From: Desulfovibrio sp. UBA4079
GTDB taxonomy: Bacteria; Desulfobacterota; Desulfovibrionia; Desulfovibrionales; Desulfovibrionaceae
DNA length: 10,835 nt
Reading direction: 5' to 3'
Assembly: GCA_002382645.1 (NCBI GenBank)
Contig: DFYP01000161.1
Location: forward strand, 1 to 10,835
This document shows positions 6,919 through 10,835 of this stretch, piece by piece. The notes under the pieces were generated by a model, which worked only from the letters and a program-made list of their open reading frames with translations, was not told the DNA's origin and made no database searches. The translations under genes and the position numbers were made by a program. Position 1 is the stretch's first letter. Each line of letters opens with the position of its first letter.

Positions 6919-7137
6919 ATGGCTCAATACTTCCCCTTTTCAGACCAGGCCAGCCTGGAAGACCAGATCCGCAACCTGGCGGACGACGAGCTCCTGGATT
7001 TCTGGGAAGAGACCCAATACCTGGCCAAATTCATGGACAAGGAGCAGGAGCAGGAGGAGGTCGGGTACAACCCCGAGTACGAACGCCTCATCCTCCACGA
7101 GCTCCAGGTCCGCACCTGCCGCCGCGGCCGCGACTAG
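6919..7137 (+). CDS. Small charged hypothetical protein (72 residues)
   Basis: I do not recognise this family. The protein begins MAQYFPFSDQASLEDQIRNL and is strongly acidic in its first two-thirds (ADDELLDFWEE, DKEQEQEEV at 40-48) with a basic end (VRTCRRGRD). It has one cysteine (Cys67), no signal peptide and no membrane segment, and the residue pattern suggests mostly helix, so it is likely a soluble cytoplasmic protein. GGAGGA lies 11 bases before the ATG, slightly far but the only candidate. Codon use is G/C-ending like the neighbours, the gene has its own upstream spacer diverging from cheW, and a strong terminator starts about 17 bases after its stop, so it is a real single-gene unit rather than a chance frame. 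The overlapping frames on both strands lack this support. Confidence 0.75.
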   Translation: MAQYFPFSDQASLEDQIRNLADDELLDFWEETQYLAKFMDKEQEQEEVGYNPEYERLILHELQVRTCRRGRD

Positions 7138-7153
7138 GCCCGGCCCACCCCTC

Positions 7154-7190
7154 AAAAAAAAAGACGCCCCTTCGGGGGCGTCCTTTTTTT
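7154..7190. terminator. Two-way Rho-independent terminator between the small gene and ugd
   Basis: An 8-bp perfect stem (GACGCCCC 7163-7170, GGGGCGTC 7175-7182) is closed by a TTCG tetraloop. It is flanked by nine A on the left (7154-7162) and seven T on the right (7184-7190). It therefore works for the small plus-strand gene and, read from the other strand with a T9 tail, for the converging ugd, whose stop is 6 bases away. Confidence 0.93.
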
Positions 7191-7195
7191 CGCCG

Positions 7196-8536
7196 TCAGC
7201 CCAGGCGCGGGGCCCGGCCCACGCTGAAATAGGCGAAGCCCATGCGGCCCATCTCCGCGGGATTGTAGAGATTGCGCCCGTCGAACAGGATCGGCGCCGC
7301 GAGCAGGGACTTCATGCGGCCGAAGTCCGGGTTGCGGAACTGGTTCCACTCCGTGACCACGGCCAGGGCGTCGGCGCCTTCCAGAGCCTCGTACTGCCGG
7401 TCCACAATGGTCAGCCCCGGGGTGTCCCCCAGCTCCTGGCGGGCGCGCTCCGCAGCCACCGGGTCAAAGGCCCGGACCTTCATGCCCTGGGCCGTGACCC
7501 GGGCAATGATCTCCCGGGCCGGGGCCTCGCGGATGTCGTCGGTGTTCGGCTTGAAGGCCAGGCCCCAGAGGGCCAGGGTCTTGCCGGAAAGCCCGCCCTG
7601 GGGCTCGAAGTAGGCCGCGATCTTCTGGGCCAGCAGGGCCTTCTGGTCCTGGTTCACGGCGTCCACTGCGGCCAGGAGCCGGGGCTCGTAGCCGGTCTTG
7701 CGGGCCGTGTCGATGAGCGCCTTGACGTCCTTGGGGAAGCAGGACCCGCCGTAGCCCGCACCGGGGTAGATGAAGCTGTAGCCGATGCGCGAGTCCGAGC
7801 CGATGCCCAGGCGCACCTCGCCCACGTCCGCGCCCACCCGCTCGCAGATGGCGGCCATCTCGTTGATGAAGGAGATCTTGGAGGCCAGCATGCAGTTGGC
7901 CGCGTATTTGGTCATCTCGGCGCTGCGCACGCCCATGTGGACAAGCTTCTCGCGGCTGCGGGCGAACGGCGCGTAGAGGGCCCTGAGCAGGTCCGCGCTG
8001 GCCTCGCTGTCCGTACCCACGATGACCCGGTCGGGCTTCATGAAGTCGCCCACCGCGTCGCCCTCCTTGAGGAACTCGGGATTGGAGACCACGTCGAAAT
8101 CGATGTCCGCGCCCCGGGACGCCAGCTCCGCGGCGATGATCGCCCGCACCCGGTCGGCCGTGCCCACGGGCACCGTGGACTTGTCCACCACCACCTTGGG
8201 GCCCTGCATGGTCCGGCCGATGTCCCGGGCCACGGCCTCCACAAAGGACAGGTCGCAGGAGCCGTCCGGCAGCGACGGGGTGCCCACGGTGATGAACACG
8301 GGCAGGGCCTTGGCCAGGCCCTCGGCGATGTCCGTGGTGAAGGTCAGCCGTCCCTGGGCCGTGTTGCGGCGCACGAGGTCCTCCAGGCCGGGCTCGTAGA
8401 TGTGCACCCGCCCGGCGCGCAGGCCCGCCACCACCTCGGGATTCACGTCCACGCAGACCACGTCGTTGCCCATCTCGGCGAGGCAGGCGGCTGAAACCAG
8501 ACCCACGTATCCGGTACCCACGATGCAGACGTTCAT
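7196..8536 (-). CDS. ugd: UDP-glucose 6-dehydrogenase
   Basis: The product has 446 residues, usual for the bacterial UDP-glucose/GDP-mannose dehydrogenase family. It oxidises UDP-glucose twice with NAD+ to UDP-glucuronate, a precursor for surface polysaccharides. The NAD-binding domain begins MNVCIVGTGYVGLVSAACLA (GxGxxG at 7-12), with KSTVPVGT (119-126) and NPEFLKEGDAV (152-162). The central domain has TKYAANCMLASKISFINE with Lys210 and Asn214. The active-site segment GGSCFPKD has Cys266 and Asp270, matching the Cys/Lys/Asp set known in Streptococcus UDP-glucose dehydrogenase. The UDP-binding domain has LAFKPNTDDIREAPA (326-340) and FDGRNLYNP (418-426). The ATG at 8536 is chosen because the Rossmann fold starts there; the AAGGAG site is 11 bases away, rather far. 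It stands alone, converging on the shared terminator. GDP-mannose dehydrogenase is a less likely alternative. Confidence 0.94.
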   Translation of the reverse strand: MNVCIVGTGYVGLVSAACLAEMGNDVVCVDVNPEVVAGLRAGRVHIYEPGLEDLVRRNTAQGRLTFTTDIAEGLAKALPVFITVGTPSLPDGSCDLSFVEAVARDIGRTMQGPKVVVDKSTVPVGTADRVRAIIAAELASRGADIDFDVVSNPEFLKEGDAVGDFMKPDRVIVGTDSEASADLLRALYAPFARSREKLVHMGVRSAEMTKYAANCMLASKISFINEMAAICERVGADVGEVRLGIGSDSRIGYSFIYPGAGYGGSCFPKDVKALIDTARKTGYEPRLLAAVDAVNQDQKALLAQKIAAYFEPQGGLSGKTLALWGLAFKPNTDDIREAPAREIIARVTAQGMKVRAFDPVAAERARQELGDTPGLTIVDRQYEALEGADALAVVTEWNQFRNPDFGRMKSLLAAPILFDGRNLYNPAEMGRMGFAYFSVGRAPRLG

Positions 8537-8578
8537 GCGCGCTCGTTCTCCTTTGCGTTCGCCGTTCAAGCCGCCCCA

Positions 8579-8608
8579 GCGATAGCCGCTCGCCCCCCGC
8601 GGTGTCAA
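8579..8608 (-). promoter_or_regulatory. Predicted promoter of ugd
   Basis: In the 154-base spacer that diverges to ugd and pdxJ, the minus strand has a perfect TTGACA (8608-8603), an 18-base spacer and TATCGC (8584-8579; 3 of 6). This would give a leader of roughly 36 bases. The -35 is convincing and the -10 is weak. Confidence 0.4.
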
Positions 8609-8690
8609 CAAAACCAGTCAAAAGACCGCCTTCTTGCATTCAGGGCCGTTCCCCCGTAGGTATCGGGATATCGACACCTTGGAGGATTCC

Positions 8691-9416
8691 ATGCCCGTTC
8701 TCTGCGTCAACGTGGACCACGTGGCCACCCTGCGCCAGGCCCGCCTGGGCCGCGAACCCGAACCGGCCACGGCCGCGGCCCTGGCCGAGCTGGGCGGGGC
8801 GGCCGGGATCATCGTGCACCTGCGCGAGGACCGCCGCCACATCCAGGACCGCGACGTGGAGGTCCTGCGCCGCACCGTGAACACCAAGCTCAACCTGGAA
8901 ATGGCCGCCACCGAAGAGATGCGCGGCATCGCCCTGGCCGTGAAGCCGGAGACCGTCTGCCTGGTGCCGGAGAAGCGCCAGGAGCTGACCACCGAGGGCG
9001 GGCTCAACTGCCTGGGCCGCGAAAAGGAGCTGCGCGACTACCTGGCGCCGCTGGCGGACGCGGGCATCGAGGCCAGCCTGTTCGTGGACGCCGACCCCCG
9101 CCAGATCGAGGCCGCCTCCAAGACCGGGGCCCGCTTCGTGGAGATCCACACCGGCCACTACGCCGACGCCCGGAGCCGGGCCGCGGTGGAGGCCGAGCTG
9201 TCGCGCATCCTGGAGGGCATCCGCCTGGCCCAGCAGGCCGGGCTGGAGGTCAACCTGGGCCACGGCCTGAACTACGTGAACGTCCTGCCCTTTGCCCGGG
9301 TGCCGGGCATCCGGGAATACTCCATCGGCCACAGCATCATGGCCCGGGCCGTGTTCACGGGCCTGGAGCGGGCCGTGCGGGACATGGCCGAAATCCTCCG
9401 CGGGTTCGCGGACTAG
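8691..9416 (+). CDS. pdxJ: Pyridoxine 5'-phosphate synthase PdxJ
   Basis: The product has 241 residues, the normal length. PdxJ condenses 1-deoxyxylulose 5-phosphate with 3-amino-2-oxopropyl phosphate to pyridoxine 5'-phosphate, the last ring-forming step of the DXP-dependent vitamin B6 route in the cytoplasm. All family signatures are in place: NVDHVATLRQAR (7-18), HLREDRRHIQD (43-53, with His43), LNLEMA with Glu70, CLVPEKRQELTTEGGL (90-105), EIHTGHYA (151-158), VNLGHGLNYVNV (187-198, with His191) and IGHSIMARAVF (212-222). His43, Glu70 and His191 correspond to the catalytic His45, Glu72 and His193 of the E. coli enzyme. The ATG at 8691 has GGAGGA 4 bases upstream and starts exactly where the family starts, although the frame is open further upstream. 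It is the first gene of the pdxJ-acpS-nnr operon, with acpS 9 bases after its stop. Confidence 0.98.
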   Translation: MPVLCVNVDHVATLRQARLGREPEPATAAALAELGGAAGIIVHLREDRRHIQDRDVEVLRRTVNTKLNLEMAATEEMRGIALAVKPETVCLVPEKRQELTTEGGLNCLGREKELRDYLAPLADAGIEASLFVDADPRQIEAASKTGARFVEIHTGHYADARSRAAVEAELSRILEGIRLAQQAGLEVNLGHGLNYVNVLPFARVPGIREYSIGHSIMARAVFTGLERAVRDMAEILRGFAD

Positions 9417-9425
9417 GCGGACGCC

Positions 9426-9800
9426 GTGATCCGGGGCATCGGCCTGGACCTGGTGGAGCTTTCCCGCATCCGCGACTCCCTGGACCGCTTCGGCGAACGC
9501 TTTCTGGCGCGCATCCTGACCCCGGCCGAACGCGCGGCCCTGCCCGAAGGCAACGCCGTGCCCCACGTGGCCGGCCTGTTCGCGGCCAAGGAGGCCGCGG
9601 TCAAGGCCCTGGGCACGGGCTTTTCCGGAGGCATCGGGTTCCACACCGTGGAACTCGCGCACCTGCCCTCGGGACGGCCTGAGATGCGCCTCCTGGGCAA
9701 GGCCCTGGAACAGGCCCGAAGCATGGGCGCGTCCACGGTCCACGTTTCCCTGACCCATGGCCGGGACACGGCCGCGGCCGTGGTGGTCCTGGAGGGCTGA
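9426..9800 (+). CDS. acpS: Holo-[acyl-carrier-protein] synthase AcpS
   Basis: The product has 124 residues, usual for AcpS. It transfers 4'-phosphopantetheine from coenzyme A to a serine of apo-acyl carrier protein, making it active for fatty acid synthesis. The metal-binding motifs are GIGLDLVEL (Asp8) and LFAAKEAAVKALGTG (Glu56), and the end has VHVSLTHGRDTAAAVVV as expected. The start is GTG at 9426, where the conserved MIRGIGLDLVE begins; only a weak GGCGGA precedes it, so translation is probably coupled to pdxJ, whose stop is 9 bases away. The pdxJ-acpS pair is also found together in E. coli. The stop shares one base with the ATG of the next gene. Confidence 0.96.
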   Translation: MIRGIGLDLVELSRIRDSLDRFGERFLARILTPAERAALPEGNAVPHVAGLFAAKEAAVKALGTGFSGGIGFHTVELAHLPSGRPEMRLLGKALEQARSMGASTVHVSLTHGRDTAAAVVVLEG

Positions 9801-10835
9801 TGGACCTGACCCGCCACTGCGCCCCCCTGCTCCTGCCCCGGGAAATGGCCGCCTGGGACCGCGCCGCCGTCGAGGACCTGGGCATCCCGGCCCGGGTGCT
9901 CATGGAGAACGCCGGACGCGAGGCCCGGGCCGCGCTCCTGGAGGTTTTCGGCCCCGTGGAGGGCAGGGACGTGCTCGTCCTGGCCGGTCCGGGCAACAAC
10001 GGCGGGGACGCCTTCGTCCTGGCCCGGCTCCTGGCCGGGGACGGGGCCACGGTGCGCCTGGTCCACACCCGGCCGCGCAAGCAGTACCGGGGCGAAACCC
10101 GGGCCAACGTGATCCTGGCCGCGCGCCTGGGCATCGCCATGGAGCTGGCCGGGCCGGACATGGTCCTGCCGGACGCGGACCTGGTCATCGACGGCCTCTT
10201 GGGCACGGGCTTTGCCGGCGCGCTCAAGCCCGCCCTGCTCCATCTCGTGCGCGAGATGAACCGCCTGGGCCGCCGGGCCTTCGTATTTTCCCTGGACATC
10301 CCCTCGGGCTTGGACGGCCACACCGGCCTGGCCTGCCCCGAGGCGGTCCGGGCCCGCGCCACCGTGACCTTCCAGGCGGCCAAGACCGGCCTGGTCCAGC
10401 CCGGGGCCGCGGCCTTCACCGGCGCGCTCCTGGTGCGGGACATCGGCATTCCCGGACTCGTGCGGGACGAGCACCCGGCCGGACAGTGGCTCCTGAGCCC
10501 GGAGATCCTCGGCCTCATTCCCCGGCCCGAACCGGCCATGCACAAGGGCGCGGCGGGCCGCGTCCTGGTCCTGGGCGGCAGCGAGGGCCTCACCGGAGCG
10601 CCCCTGCTGGCCGCCCTGGGGGCCTTGCGGGCCGGGGCCGGGCTGGTCACCGTGGCCTGTCCCGCGGGCCTTTCCGACGCCGTGCGCGCGGGCTTTCCCG
10701 AGGTCATGGCCCTGCCCCTGGGCCAGGGCCGGACCTGGACCCAGGACATGGCCCGCAACCTCGATCTCTCGGCCTTCGACGCCCTGGTGCTGGGCCCGGG
10801 AATGGGCCGCTCTCCGGGCGCGGCCCGAATGCTCC
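9800..10835 (+). CDS. nnr: Bifunctional NAD(P)HX epimerase / dehydratase (NnrE-NnrD, partial at right edge)
   Basis: The 345 visible residues include a complete N-terminal YjeF_N epimerase domain (about 10-220): LMENAGREA (34-42), GPGNNGGDAFVLARLL (63-78), VIDGLLGTGF (129-138) and SLDIPSGLDG (164-173). The beginning of the CarbK-type dehydratase follows (from about 235): HKGAAGRVLVLGGS (248-261), GLTGAPLLAALGALRAGAGLV (263-283) and GPGMGR (332-337). The protein repairs NAD(P)H hydrates: epimerisation of the R and S forms, then ADP-dependent dehydration. The family's NNGGDG here reads NNGGDA, a small variation. The ATG at 9800 shares its A with the acpS stop (TGATG), and GGAGGG lies a few bases upstream, so it is translationally coupled in the pdxJ-acpS-nnr operon. 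The active-site end of the dehydratase lies beyond the window. Confidence 0.96.
   Translation, partial: MDLTRHCAPLLLPREMAAWDRAAVEDLGIPARVLMENAGREARAALLEVFGPVEGRDVLVLAGPGNNGGDAFVLARLLAGDGATVRLVHTRPRKQYRGETRANVILAARLGIAMELAGPDMVLPDADLVIDGLLGTGFAGALKPALLHLVREMNRLGRRAFVFSLDIPSGLDGHTGLACPEAVRARATVTFQAAKTGLVQPGAAAFTGALLVRDIGIPGLVRDEHPAGQWLLSPEILGLIPRPEPAMHKGAAGRVLVLGGSEGLTGAPLLAALGALRAGAGLVTVACPAGLSDAVRAGFPEVMALPLGQGRTWTQDMARNLDLSAFDALVLGPGMGRSPGAARML

Noticed and set aside
6860..8494. A 544-codon plus-strand frame covering the small gene and most of ugd
   Set aside because: It runs through a strong terminator and antisense to ugd; its sequence is shadow-like, while the 72-residue frame has the better start and ugd is unmistakable.
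8634..8662. Possible pdxJ promoter (TTGCAT, 17 bases, TAGGTA)
   Set aside because: Both boxes match poorly (about 3 and 2 of 6). A promoter for pdxJ must lie in the spacer, but I cannot place it with confidence.
8661..8673. Short direct repeat TATCG ... TATCG before the pdxJ ribosome binding site
   Set aside because: Five-base repeats are expected by chance; no further symmetry or leader structure such as a riboswitch is visible.
8640..10543. Long minus-strand frames opposite pdxJ, acpS and nnr
   Set aside because: They are antisense to three genes with complete catalytic motifs and show no start signals or domains.

Overview
This is a GC-rich (visibly about two-thirds G+C), gene-dense chromosomal window made of housekeeping genes. 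The mfd / SurA-like / RodZ-like gene order, the pdxJ-acpS-nnr cluster and the strong preference for G or C at third codon positions fit a sulfate-reducing Desulfobacterota of the Desulfovibrionaceae type. That placement is a judgement from gene content and style, not from an alignment. There is no insertion sequence, phage gene, CRISPR array, tRNA or rRNA, and coding style is uniform, so nothing points to recent transfer.

Left part, minus strand (read from about 6760 down to 1): cheW (chemotaxis coupling protein) has a good sigma70-type promoter and ends at a large hairpin. mfd (transcription-repair coupling factor, TTG start) follows directly after that hairpin. mfd overlaps by 4 bases the start of a SurA-like lipoprotein gene with a long acidic tail. 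Next come a periplasmic SurA-like protein with one parvulin domain (GTG start) and a RodZ-like helix-turn-helix membrane protein that runs off the left edge. These four genes look like one transcription unit, with a possible extra promoter before the second SurA-like gene. They combine DNA repair coupled to transcription with outer-membrane protein chaperoning and cell-shape functions.

Middle part: a 216-base divergent spacer separates cheW from a small plus-strand gene for an unrecognised 72-residue charged protein. The spacer holds the cheW promoter, two GC-rich or operator-like inverted repeats and a T9/A9 tract. A very clear two-way terminator (8-bp stem, TTCG loop, A9 and T7 flanks) separates the small gene from the converging ugd (UDP-glucose 6-dehydrogenase).

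Right part: ugd (minus) and pdxJ (plus) diverge from a 154-base spacer. pdxJ, acpS and the bifunctional NAD(P)HX repair gene nnrE/nnrD (cut by the right edge) are packed tightly (9-base gap, then a 1-base overlap) and form a cofactor operon: pyridoxal phosphate synthesis, acyl-carrier-protein activation and nicotinamide repair.

I do not see an undescribed system here. The points most worth a second look are regulatory or structural: the terminator-like hairpin pressed against the mfd ribosome binding site, the loss of the usual parvulin histidines in both SurA-like proteins, the acidic tail on the lipoprotein, and the small orphan gene with an inverted repeat in its upstream region.
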